Assembly (NCBI RefSeq): GCF_000702005.1 | Contig: NZ_JNKI01000001.1 | Location: 248,001 to 312,000, forward strand | Reading direction: 5' to 3' | DNA length: 64,000 nt | Source of the DNA: Selenomonas sp. ND2010 | GTDB lineage: Bacteria; Bacillota; Negativicutes; Selenomonadales; Selenomonadaceae | Shown here: positions 15,516 to 23,370 of the stretch, in pieces | How positions within the stretch are numbered: the first letter of the stretch is position 1 | Layout: each line of letters begins with the position of its first letter | The notes under the pieces: model-generated | The model's database searches: none | What the model saw: the letters and a program-made list of their open reading frames with translations, nothing else | What the model was told of the DNA's origin: nothing | Translations under genes and position numbers: made by a program

Positions 15516-17318
15516 ATGCGTGCATCATCGGAACAGATAGAGATAATACGAGCATCACAGGCGCTGCAGCGCGGGCAGGTCATGAAGATTGACGCCTGCG
15601 CAGGTTCAGGCAAGACCACTACGCTGGTGGCAGTGGCCAATGCCAATCCGCAGAAACGCTTCTTGTATTTGGCGTTCAATCGCAGTATCGCCGACAAGGC
15701 CAATCAGGTATTTCCGGGAAATACCAGGGCGATGACTATGCACAGCATGGCCTATCGTCATTTTTTTCGCAGTGGGGTGCGTCCTGCTTTAGCGGCTATC
15801 AAGATCGATATGCTCCATGATGCTTTTCCACACAAGGCGAATCACGAGCTCTTCCAACTGCTCAGCCGGTATAAGGAATTCCTTATTTCTTCCGGGCGAG
15901 ATTTTCCAAGCCTCGAGATCAAGAAGATTTTTGCGCTGGTGGCGGCAGGGAAACTTCCGATGCCGCACGACCATTATCTGAAGCTTTTTCAGATGCTTTC
16001 GCCAGAGGAACAAGGTTTGGGCCGGAGGTATGACTGCATTCTGGTGGATGAGAGCCAGGACTGCAATCCCGTGACGCTCAGCATCATCAATCGGGCTGCC
16101 TGCAGCCGGATTTACGTGGGCGATTCGCATCAGTCAATCTATGGTTTTCGCGGGGCAATCAATGCACTGGCGCGGCAGAAAGCGGACGTGACACTGCAGC
16201 TGACCAATTCCTTTCGCGCCCGGCAGCCGATTCTTGATCGAGCGAATCTCTATATGCAGGTGTTCATGGATATCCTCTACGATGGGCAGGTGCCGTACTA
16301 TCCGATGAATTCCCTGATCAATGAAGCGAAACTCAAGAATAAGCAGACCGCCTGCATTACCCGGACCAATTCGGCGTTGGTGGATTTGATTGATGCGCAC
16401 CGCGAACAGCCGGAGCGGGTTTATTTGGTCAAGAAGCCCGAGAATGTGTTCAAGACGGCCATTGCCGTCAAGGAGTTCCTCTTTGACCGGCGTAACGACT
16501 TCGTGGGGGAATACAAATTCCTGAACCGGTTGCATGGCAAGGAAGAATTGAAGGATTATGCGGAGAGCACTGCCGATGTGGAAATCTTGTCGGCCATGAA
16601 GATTGCGGAAACCTACGAGGATGATCTGTATGAGCTTCTGGATGTTGCCGGCCGAATGAACAGGCCGGAGGCACCTGTCGTGCTGACCAATGCGCATACC
16701 AGTAAGGGCCTGGAATGGCATACCGTAAAATTGATGGATGATTTCCCGGATTTAGGGGTTCGTTATATGAGCTGCCGCTTCCATCCGGTAAAAATTCGTT
16801 CGGATATGAGCCATTTAGAGCAGCAGGATGAGCGGTTCAAGGACTTTATCCAGGAACTCAATCTTTATTATGTCGCGGTAACCAGGGCGCAGATCAAGCT
16901 GGTGGATATGACGGAGAATGCTGCTTATCAAAGTCGGGAGGCAATCCTTGCGCACTTACAGGAATGTGAGGCACAGGTCCGGAAGGCACAGGACAGGCGC
17001 AAGCTCCAGCGGGACAAGGAGCAGGAAAGGGCTTGGATAGCGAAAAATGCCAGCAAGCACCGCAAAACCTCACAGCTTACGATGTGGGAAACGGAACGGG
17101 AGACGCTTCTAAACCGCATGCGGAAAAACATCAGCGATTGTGCGGATTCGGCTCATAACTTCAAGGAGTTCAAGAATCTGTTGGCACTTGGCGGCATACT
17201 GCTCCAGAAGAGGAAAAGCGGCTGGGCCTATGTGGACTTCTATGGCCGGGGGATAACGGATGAAAGACTGGGGAAGGAGTTTACTAAGGATAACATCATG
17301 AAAGCGCTGAACGGCTGA
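15516..17318 (+). CDS. UvrD-family DNA helicase (short, FBH1-like)
   Basis: A 600-residue superfamily 1A helicase. DACAGSGKTTTLV is Walker A, LVDESQDCNPVT is motif II (DESQ), VGDSHQSIYGFRGA is motif III, and TNAHTSKGLEWHTVKL is motif V. The lengths between motifs resemble the small FBH1-like helicases rather than UvrD/PcrA. After motif VI a basic helical tail of about 120 residues (many Lys, Arg and Glu) follows with no known domain. It may act on recombination intermediates or stalled forks. The ATG at 15516 is preferred over TTG at 15465, though neither has a strong ribosome site. It is separate from pcrA at 45301. Confidence 0.8.
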   Translation: MRASSEQIEIIRASQALQRGQVMKIDACAGSGKTTTLVAVANANPQKRFLYLAFNRSIADKANQVFPGNTRAMTMHSMAYRHFFRSGVRPALAAIKIDMLHDAFPHKANHELFQLLSRYKEFLISSGRDFPSLEIKKIFALVAAGKLPMPHDHYLKLFQMLSPEEQGLGRRYDCILVDESQDCNPVTLSIINRAACSRIYVGDSHQSIYGFRGAINALARQKADVTLQLTNSFRARQPILDRANLYMQVFMDILYDGQVPYYPMNSLINEAKLKNKQTACITRTNSALVDLIDAHREQPERVYLVKKPENVFKTAIAVKEFLFDRRNDFVGEYKFLNRLHGKEELKDYAESTADVEILSAMKIAETYEDDLYELLDVAGRMNRPEAPVVLTNAHTSKGLEWHTVKLMDDFPDLGVRYMSCRFHPVKIRSDMSHLEQQDERFKDFIQELNLYYVAVTRAQIKLVDMTENAAYQSREAILAHLQECEAQVRKAQDRRKLQRDKEQERAWIAKNASKHRKTSQLTMWETERETLLNRMRKNISDCADSAHNFKEFKNLLALGGILLQKRKSGWAYVDFYGRGITDERLGKEFTKDNIMKALNG

Positions 17319-17446
17319 AGGAAAAAATTCTGCTCGAAGCAGGAAAGGTTAGGTTGCTGTCAGAAAAATAACATAAAGGAATGCGCACTTTCCTTGGGAA
17401 AAGATCCGGATGTCGTCGGGAATAAACCGAGAAAGGGGATACTCAA

Positions 17447-18061
17447 ATGAGCGGAAATCCTATGTTTAACATTTCCTATGGACTATATGTGTTGACGGGG
17501 AACGATGGGCAAAAGGACAATGGCTGTATCATCAATACCGTGACGCAGGTTACTTCGGAACCCAATCAGATAACCATTGCCGTAAACAAGGGAAATTATA
17601 CGCATGACATGATTAGGGATACAAAGGACTTCACGGTATCCGTGATAAGCGAAGCGGCGGATTTTGCGTTGTTCAAGCATTTTGGCTTTTGCTCCGGCCG
17701 TGATGTGGACAAGTTCAAGGATTTTGACGCAGCCAGGCGCACGGCTAATGGAACGTTAGCCGTGACAAAAGGAACCAACGCGTATATTTCCGGCCGTGTT
17801 ACCAAAAACTGGGATGTGGGAAGCCACACCATATTCTTGGCGGACGTCGTGGAGAGCATGATATTATCCGCGGATAAATCTGCCACCTATGGCTATTATC
17901 AGGAGAAGATCAAACCGCGGCCGCAGGCAGCAGCCAAGGGGAAAACCGTATGGCGCTGCACCGTATGCGGCTATGAATACGAGGGTGAGGAGCTGCCGGA
18001 GGGCTATATATGCCCGATTTGCAAGCATGGCGCAGCAGATTTCGAGAAAATAACCGGTTAA
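17447..18061 (+). CDS. Flavin reductase-rubredoxin fusion (high-molecular-weight rubredoxin)
   Basis: A 204-residue two-domain redox protein. Residues 1-155 are an FMN-binding flavin reductase-like (flavoredoxin) domain, and residues 160-204 are a rubredoxin with CTVCGYEYEG and CPICK supplying the four iron ligands. Such fusions pass electrons from NAD(P)H-linked carriers to oxygen- or peroxide-reducing flavoproteins in anaerobes. AAAGGGG precedes the ATG. A decayed paralogue lies at 33490-33720. A terminator follows, then a truncated pilT copy. Confidence 0.88.
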   Translation: MSGNPMFNISYGLYVLTGNDGQKDNGCIINTVTQVTSEPNQITIAVNKGNYTHDMIRDTKDFTVSVISEAADFALFKHFGFCSGRDVDKFKDFDAARRTANGTLAVTKGTNAYISGRVTKNWDVGSHTIFLADVVESMILSADKSATYGYYQEKIKPRPQAAAKGKTVWRCTVCGYEYEGEELPEGYICPICKHGAADFEKITG

Positions 18062-18081
18062 GAGACTGCTGACGGCAGTAA

Positions 18082-18112
18082 AAAAGCACTTCCAGATGGG
18101 AGTGCTTTTTTT
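18082..18112 (+). terminator. Intrinsic terminator after the flavoredoxin-rubredoxin gene
   Basis: AAAAGCACTTCC and GGGAGTGCTTTT pair around a 4-nt loop (G-U pairs tolerated), and the right arm runs into seven Ts. The left end of the pilT duplication starts at this T-run. Confidence 0.75.
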
Positions 18113-18426
18113 GCAGGTATTGGGAGGGAAATGTAGAAGATGTACCGTATCATTAGAAGCTACGAGGTGATAGGCCATGATGGATTGTGCCGATTGGCAG
18201 GATATTATCAGCAGGGAACTCCTGCGCTTGCCATCCGCCTGTTGCCAGAGCGGATTCCGAGTCTTGCGGAGATTGGGGCACCAAAAGCCTGGCAGAAGAT
18301 GAAGGCGCTGGAGCAGGGGCTTATTTTAGTGACGGGGCGGACGGGGGCAGGCAAGACCACGACGCTGGCAGCCTTTATCGAGGCGCTTAATCAAGAGAAA
18401 TCGTATCATATCATCACGTTGGAAAA
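18113..18426 (+). pseudogene. Truncated copy of pilT
   Basis: This segment copies the start region and Walker A region of the intact pilT at 22323. The shared part begins at TGCAGGTATT (18113; 22260 in the original) and includes ATGTAGAAGATGTA and GGTGAT before the start. About 240 bp of coding sequence is then missing: TTGGCAGGATATTATCA in the copy fuses the original TTGGCAGGCTTTTATCA to the later TATTATCAGCAGGG, so the deletion fell between two short similar TATTATCA/TTTTATCA sites. Identity continues through RIPSLAEIGAPKAW and the P-loop (GAGKTT in place of GSGKTT) and stops abruptly after ACGTTGGAAAA at 18426. The frame runs on into unrelated sequence to about 18517. Confidence 0.85.
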
Positions 18427-18524
18427 AATCAATACCAAAGATATGATACAAATGTATGAAGTGTCTCGAAGCCTTATAATATTAGGTACTCTAGGTGTCA
18501 ATTTCTTTTGCTTGTAGTTAATGC

Positions 18525-18746
18525 TCATTCATCCTCGTCTTCTTCATCTACGAATACAAATACTTCTTCGACTGTCTTGTCGAAGTATTTAGCAATGTTC
18601 ATGGCTAGCCGCAAAGAAGGGTTGTATTTGCCATTCTCTAAGAGAGAAAGGGTTTCTCGACGAATGTCAACAGCCTCGGCTAGTTCTCCTTGGGATAGCT
18701 TCCTGGCGAGGCGCAATTCATGTATCTTAGTAATCAGTTCTGCCAT
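18525..18746 (-). CDS. Small XRE-family transcriptional regulator
   Basis: A 73-residue helix-turn-helix protein (Cro/C1 type). RLARKLSQGELAEAVDIRRETLSLLENGKYNPSLRLA is the classic XRE recognition unit, and the acidic tail DEEDEDE ends the protein. It matches the short YozG-like regulators usually encoded next to a small membrane protein, and here such a gene is directly upstream with 3 bp between. The tail is rich in GAC/GAA codons that appear as a simple tract in the DNA. Probably an autoregulator of the two-gene unit. Confidence 0.85.
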   Translation of the reverse strand: MAELITKIHELRLARKLSQGELAEAVDIRRETLSLLENGKYNPSLRLAMNIAKYFDKTVEEVFVFVDEEDEDE

Positions 18747-18749
18747 GGG

Positions 18750-18995
18750 TTATTCTCCATCCCGCTCAAGGGTGTAGAATTTCCAGCCGGCGGCAAGGTT
18801 TCCAATACCCATTACAAAATACCCAGCAAAACTAAATGGTATGCCTCCGTCGATGAAATGTTTATCAATCGGGAGTAGGAACAGAATAGCAAAGCAGGAT
18901 GCTAGAAAACCTACAGTGTATGCTTCATGTCTGTGAGCGATTGCCATTTCATCACTGGCTTCAACTTTCCCACAGACGATATATATAAGCATCAT
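18750..18995 (-). CDS. Small membrane protein paired with the XRE regulator
   Basis: An 81-residue protein with two or three hydrophobic helices (about residues 27-43, 52-66 and a short last one). The polar N-terminal EASDEMAIAHRHEAY resembles the start of DUF2178/DUF3796-like proteins that accompany YozG-type regulators. Function is unknown. The first ATG at 18995 has no ribosome site; a later ATG at MAIAHRH is an alternative start. It is co-directional with the XRE gene and lies in the A+T-rich cargo region. Confidence 0.55.
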   Translation of the reverse strand: MMLIYIVCGKVEASDEMAIAHRHEAYTVGFLASCFAILFLLPIDKHFIDGGIPFSFAGYFVMGIGNLAAGWKFYTLERDGE

Positions 18996-19137
18996 ATTAC
19001 GACTAGTGACAATAGTGGTAGATACCCGATAAGAAGCTATAATGGTGCTGTGCGATACTGGAAAAATAATTATTTTGATGTAATCAGTAACTACAACGAA
19101 AATGCAACCGACTAATATGTGCCCGGGAGATGATGGT

Positions 19138-19662
19138 ATGGAACAGTCCTTATTGGAACAGCTTGATGAATATATAGAAGAGAACTACTGGTATTCGGAT
19201 AGAGCATTAAAGATACGTGAGCAATTGAAAGATGTAAAATTTTCCATAGCTCGTATTGAAGAAACATGGTCTCAGCGGATGAAAAAAAGGTTGGATTTCA
19301 TCTTTGCTCATTTAGAGGATACTTTTACGCAGCGTTTATGGAAGCTGATTAAGAAAAAGGGAATGTCAGATGTGGAGGTGTATAAAAAAGCCAATCTTGA
19401 TAGGAGGTTGTTTTCCAAAATTAGAAATGAGAAGGCATATAGGCCTAGTAAAGGTACGGCAATCGCATTAGGGCTGGCATTAGAACTTAGTCAGGAAGAA
19501 TTTGAGGATTTGTTAAAACGAGCTGGATTTGCATTATCTGGTGGTAATAAAGAAGATGTTATAGTCAACTATTTCTTGGAACATAGGAACTATGATGTGT
19601 CAACAATCAATGAAGTTTTAGTACACTATGGTTTACCGACATTAGGCGAAAGGAAAAGTTAA
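19138..19662 (+). CDS. HTH-containing protein of the PcfJ cargo module
   Basis: A 174-residue soluble protein. The N-terminal 60 residues are acidic and helical (EQLDEYIEENYWYSDRALK). Residues about 70-150 form a helix-turn-helix-like unit (KGMSDVEVYKKANLDRRLFSKIRNEKAYRPSKGTA split around the turn) followed by an ALELSQEEFEDLLKRAGF helix and a closing INEVLVHYGLPTLG. This HTH form is common in Firmicutes accessory regions as a lone regulator; no exact function is known. The start at 19138 follows GGGAGATGATGG. A TATAAT at 19038-19043 may be its -10. Codons are A/T-rich, unlike flanking chromosomal genes. Confidence 0.65.
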   Translation: MEQSLLEQLDEYIEENYWYSDRALKIREQLKDVKFSIARIEETWSQRMKKRLDFIFAHLEDTFTQRLWKLIKKKGMSDVEVYKKANLDRRLFSKIRNEKAYRPSKGTAIALGLALELSQEEFEDLLKRAGFALSGGNKEDVIVNYFLEHRNYDVSTINEVLVHYGLPTLGERKS

Positions 19663-19709
19663 AATGTCGCCTAGTGAGCGACCTAAAAAAACTAGAAGTT
19701 TGCTATAAT
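19643..19709 (+). promoter_or_regulatory. Competing hairpins and promoter ahead of the PcfJ-like gene
   Basis: TAGGCGA (19643-19649) can pair with TCGCCTA (19667-19673), while GTCGC (19666-19670) can pair instead with GCGAC (19678-19682); the two hairpins exclude each other. The second is followed by CTAAAAAAACTA, not a strong T-run. A TATAAT at 19704-19709 lies 48 bp before the PcfJ-like start, without a clear -35. Confidence 0.4.
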
Positions 19710-19756
19710 ATAAAACAAGAAGCATATTTTCGTGAGCAGCATAAGGGGGTGTTGGT

Positions 19757-21853
19757 ATGTTGGATATAGCTTTTCAATACAGCTATGAGGAAAATGATTG
19801 GATAAAATGTACTAACACTGACTATGCCCAAAAAGATATAGAAAAATTACCGGTTGTACCATTGATAGAATGGACGGGGCGTGAAGATGAAAAAGAGAAT
19901 GGATTGTATGTTTATTGCCGTGAACATAATAGAATAGAAGATATACAACAAATCAAAGATGGTAAGATTATTTCTAGCGATGGATGCATTATTGAAGGAT
20001 TATTTGGTATAAAAAAATGTGTGGAAAAATCTCGATACGATTATTATTATTATAGCTTAGTTCCATATAGATGGAGAATTTTTCAACGGGATGTATGTTC
20101 GAGTATAAATGTAGCAGCCGATGTCTTGGATATGGTGTGTTTGGATAGAAGAAAATATCATTGGTATAATTTTGCATTCTCGATAGATATAATAAAGCGA
20201 AAATATATAATTTCAAAATATGGATATTCCCGTCGGGACAGAAAAGATTGGACAGAGTTAAATGATGTTGATATCCCAGATGTCGTAGTTGATGCAGCAA
20301 TAAATGCTATGAGAGAAAGTGTTAAACAAACTTATGGCATAGAACCCAGTGTGTTAAGCCAGATTAAGGGGAAAAATAAGATAAAAGCATATATAGAACG
20401 ACCATTTGATGTAAATATTGTGTTTTTGAAGTATTTTTTTTGGAAGTATACTTGTGAGAATGGTAGAGATGATTTTGATAAAATCTTTCCTTATGAAGAG
20501 AAAGATAATTATAAAATAATCTGTAAATTGCTGGATATAAAGCCGCCTAAGAGCTTAAGAAAGGCATATACATATAACCCATATTCGATTGTGTGGTATA
20601 TGATATTTAAGCAATGGAATATCAAAGATATAAATTATATGCAAAAATTCTTCTATCTTGATGATTGCATTGCGAATATGTATCTCAAGAAGTTTTATTA
20701 CAATCCAGTTGAAAAAAGAACAACCCGTACCGAGCGGGATGCACTAGACCGTTGGAAAGCAGTAGAGTATTACTGTCAATGGTTGATGAGATATAAAGGC
20801 GAAAAAAAGATGATGAAGTGGCTGTATTATGTATCTGCTGAAAGAGAAATGTCGAGACTTCAGTGGGATATTATAATACCTTTTTACCAGTATCATAATG
20901 ATTTGTCAGAAGAAGTAAAATCCCGGTTGTTGCGAGATGGCTTGACTGAGTATGTACACGATGCAATCAGTGTGGAAGTCACGGCTTTATCTAAAAATTG
21001 GAAACATACCAGGATAAGATATGATGAGGACATATTAGCATATGAATGTAGAATAGGGGACTATGAGTTTAGACTGGTACATAACACCGGGATGCTTCCA
21101 AAACTTGGAGCGGTGTTTAATAATTGTGTAGCAACATATCGAGATAGCGTGATAAAACATAAATCCATCATTGTTTATCTGCTTAATAAATTCGGATATC
21201 AGGCTTGTATAGAAATACAAAAGGACTGTCATATTGTGCAAGCATTGGGGAAGTATAATCATAGATTGCAAAACGATATAAATCGTATATGTTGTTTTTG
21301 GGCGAAGTATCATAATTTAGTGATTGAATCAGGGACGTTGAAGCTTTTGTCTGATGAAGAACTGCGTGCATTTGATGATATTTTGGTTGAACAGATCCCT
21401 TATGTTAAAGAAGTAGATGAAATGAATTTAAATGAGTTGCTGGCTCTGGGTGCTAACAGAATAGTGGATGGATACTATCTGAGATTGGAGGAAATGATAA
21501 GTAAGTCCAATAAGCAGCGCTTGTCGGCACCTTATTGGATGAATTTTCCGGATGAGAAGAGTAAACTATCCTATATCATACCTGATGGACAGCGCATATA
21601 TGAAGCTGCATTTGCCGGGAATACTGAAGCTATGCGGGCATTAGGCTTTATGTATTACAAGGGAAAAGTCTTAAAGCGTGATTGTGACAAAGCATTGCAG
21701 TGGTTCTTGAAGGCTGCAAAATTGGGAAGTAAGGAAGCCAAGACTGAAATGAAAAGGTTGAAAAGCCTGATCAAGCATCAAGGGAATGAGCGTGACCTTG
21801 CAATACAACAGGCCTTGTATAATTTGCGACGGCGCATGACAGTGGGGCAGTGA
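19757..21853 (+). CDS. PcfJ-domain protein with C-terminal Sel1 repeat
   Basis: A 698-residue protein. Residues about 430-540 match the PcfJ domain first seen on conjugative plasmids: GAVFNNCVATYRDSV, then an aliphatic strand, a QACIEI strand and IVQALGKYNHRL. Residues about 610-665 hold one clear Sel1-type repeat pair (YEAAFAGNTEAMRALGFMYY...ALQWFLKAAKLGSKEA). The first 400 residues are Tyr/Lys/Asp-rich with no known fold. PcfJ function is unknown; it is common on mobile elements and some phage-like islands. A good GGGGGTG site precedes the ATG. Base composition is far more A+T-rich than the chromosome around it, pointing to transfer. Confidence 0.75.
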   Translation: MLDIAFQYSYEENDWIKCTNTDYAQKDIEKLPVVPLIEWTGREDEKENGLYVYCREHNRIEDIQQIKDGKIISSDGCIIEGLFGIKKCVEKSRYDYYYYSLVPYRWRIFQRDVCSSINVAADVLDMVCLDRRKYHWYNFAFSIDIIKRKYIISKYGYSRRDRKDWTELNDVDIPDVVVDAAINAMRESVKQTYGIEPSVLSQIKGKNKIKAYIERPFDVNIVFLKYFFWKYTCENGRDDFDKIFPYEEKDNYKIICKLLDIKPPKSLRKAYTYNPYSIVWYMIFKQWNIKDINYMQKFFYLDDCIANMYLKKFYYNPVEKRTTRTERDALDRWKAVEYYCQWLMRYKGEKKMMKWLYYVSAEREMSRLQWDIIIPFYQYHNDLSEEVKSRLLRDGLTEYVHDAISVEVTALSKNWKHTRIRYDEDILAYECRIGDYEFRLVHNTGMLPKLGAVFNNCVATYRDSVIKHKSIIVYLLNKFGYQACIEIQKDCHIVQALGKYNHRLQNDINRICCFWAKYHNLVIESGTLKLLSDEELRAFDDILVEQIPYVKEVDEMNLNELLALGANRIVDGYYLRLEEMISKSNKQRLSAPYWMNFPDEKSKLSYIIPDGQRIYEAAFAGNTEAMRALGFMYYKGKVLKRDCDKALQWFLKAAKLGSKEAKTEMKRLKSLIKHQGNERDLAIQQALYNLRRRMTVGQ

Positions 21854-21924
21854 AAAGAAAATAGGTTTCTATAAGCGACCTCTATCGGAATAAATTTAAT
21901 ACAATTATCATAAACAGCTTGATT

Positions 21925-22130
21925 AGGCAGATAGACTGCCTTATAATTAAAATGTAACAACAGATGACTTGATTATCTGTTAATTGGTGTTGATTCATGG
22001 GGGCGTGCTAGGATGCGTTGCCATGATGAGCCACGTTTCCGGGCTTGCACGTTGCCACGACCTAGCTTATGCCATGAAATAGTTGGCTGACAGAAAATGT
22101 GCAAAAGGCTCTGCTGCGGCAGGGCCTTTA
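21925..22130 (+). other. Structured intergenic region, possible RNA (21854-22322 is gene-free)
   Basis: Between the PcfJ-like gene and pilT are 469 bp without a convincing gene but with many inverted repeats: AGGCAG/CTGCCT (21925-21941), AACAGAT/ATCTGTT (21959-21981), a nested pair TTCATGG/CCATGAA (21994-22000 with 22072-22078) enclosing GCTAGG/CCTAGC (22007-22012 with 22061-22066), and AAAGGCTCTGC with GCAGGGCCTTT around a TGCG loop (near 22104-22129). CGTTGCCA occurs twice inside the nested stems. I match it to no known RNA family. Confidence 0.4.
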
Positions 22131-22322
22131 CTATGTATTTTTATCCAAGGATGGAAAATCATGCTACATTACGCGCTCTTTGTTCCGTGATACCGTAATG
22201 GCAGCGAGGTCAAGGTATAAGAAAAGCATCTTCATTTTGCATGGAGGTGTTATTTTTTTTGCAGGTATTCGGCTTTGTATGTAGAAGATGTACAACGTCT
22301 TTAGAGAATACGGGGTGATGAT

Positions 22323-23345
22323 ATGTGCGAGGATGTAAGTTGGCAGGCTTTTATCAATAAGGCGATTGAAAAAGAGGCATCGGATATTCATCTGACGGTA
22401 GGGCAACGGCCGCATATGCGCTGTGATGGGGTCTTGGCGCCTATGGATGATCGCCCGCTTACGGAGCAGTTTATGGTTTCGTTTTGTGCGGTCATCATGG
22501 ATGATGCGCAGCGGCAGCGGCTGGATAGGGAAAAGGACATGGACCTTTCCTGGAGTTTTGCGGGGCGGCGGTTTCGTGTCAATGCGTATTATCAGCAGGG
22601 GGTTCCTGCGCTTGCCATCCGCCTGTTGCCAGAGCGGATTCCGAGTCTTGCGGAGATTGGGGCGCCAAAAGCCTGGCAGAAGATGAAGGCAATGGAGCAG
22701 GGGCTTATTTTAGTTACGGGCCGGACGGGTTCCGGCAAGACCACGACGCTGGCGGCTTTTATCGAGGCGCTTAATCAAGAGAAATCGTATCATATCATCA
22801 CGTTGGAAAATCCGGTGGAGTTTCTGTATGAGCCAAAGCGCTGCTTTATCAGTCAGCGGGAGTTGGGCTGTGATTTCTTTTCGTTTCCACAGGCACTTCG
22901 CAGTGCTTTGCGTGAGATGCCGGATGTCATCCTGGTCGGTGAGATTCGTGACCAGGAGACGATGAAGACGGCGCTGATGGCTGCAGCATCTGGGGCGCTG
23001 GTACTCGGAACACTTCATACCCTATCGGCTAGGGATGTGGTTATGCGTATTGAGGGCATGTTTCCTTTGAATCAGCAGGATTCGATTCGGGCGCAGGTGG
23101 CAGAGGTGCTGCTGGGTGTTTTTTCCCAACGGCTGTTGCCCTGCCTCTCTGGCGGACGGGTGTGTATGACGGAGGTGCTATTGACGAATCCAGCGGTACA
23201 GAGCCTTATTCGTCAGGGGAAATATAGTCAGTTGGAGTCGGTGATGATGAGCCATCAAGAAGAGGGAATGCAGACGGAAAAGGCAGCTCGGGAACGGTTA
23301 TATCGAGCGGGGCTTATTGCGCGGGCTGGTGAAGCAGAATGTTAG
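22323..23345 (+). CDS. pilT: Type IV pilus retraction ATPase
   Basis: A 340-residue PilT-type ATPase that depolymerises pili for twitching motility and DNA uptake. EKEASDIHLTVGQRPHMR is the N-terminal PAS-like region, GRTGSGKTT is Walker A (K139), ALREMPDVILVGEIRD is Walker B with the following Asp box, and GTLHTLSARD the His box. It lacks the zinc tetracysteine of PilB, as expected. It overlaps the end of the pilC reading region closely, so translation is coupled. Its 5' part and leader are duplicated in truncated form at 18113-18426. Confidence 0.92.
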   Translation: MCEDVSWQAFINKAIEKEASDIHLTVGQRPHMRCDGVLAPMDDRPLTEQFMVSFCAVIMDDAQRQRLDREKDMDLSWSFAGRRFRVNAYYQQGVPALAIRLLPERIPSLAEIGAPKAWQKMKAMEQGLILVTGRTGSGKTTTLAAFIEALNQEKSYHIITLENPVEFLYEPKRCFISQRELGCDFFSFPQALRSALREMPDVILVGEIRDQETMKTALMAAASGALVLGTLHTLSARDVVMRIEGMFPLNQQDSIRAQVAEVLLGVFSQRLLPCLSGGRVCMTEVLLTNPAVQSLIRQGKYSQLESVMMSHQEEGMQTEKAARERLYRAGLIARAGEAEC

Positions 23346-23370
23346 TTGGGGTGGATGGGAGGCTGACCGT

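Noticed and set aside
22099-22284. 61-codon frame before pilT
   Set aside because: No ribosome site, it crosses a strong hairpin, and the sequence resembles no family; treated as part of a structured intergenic region.
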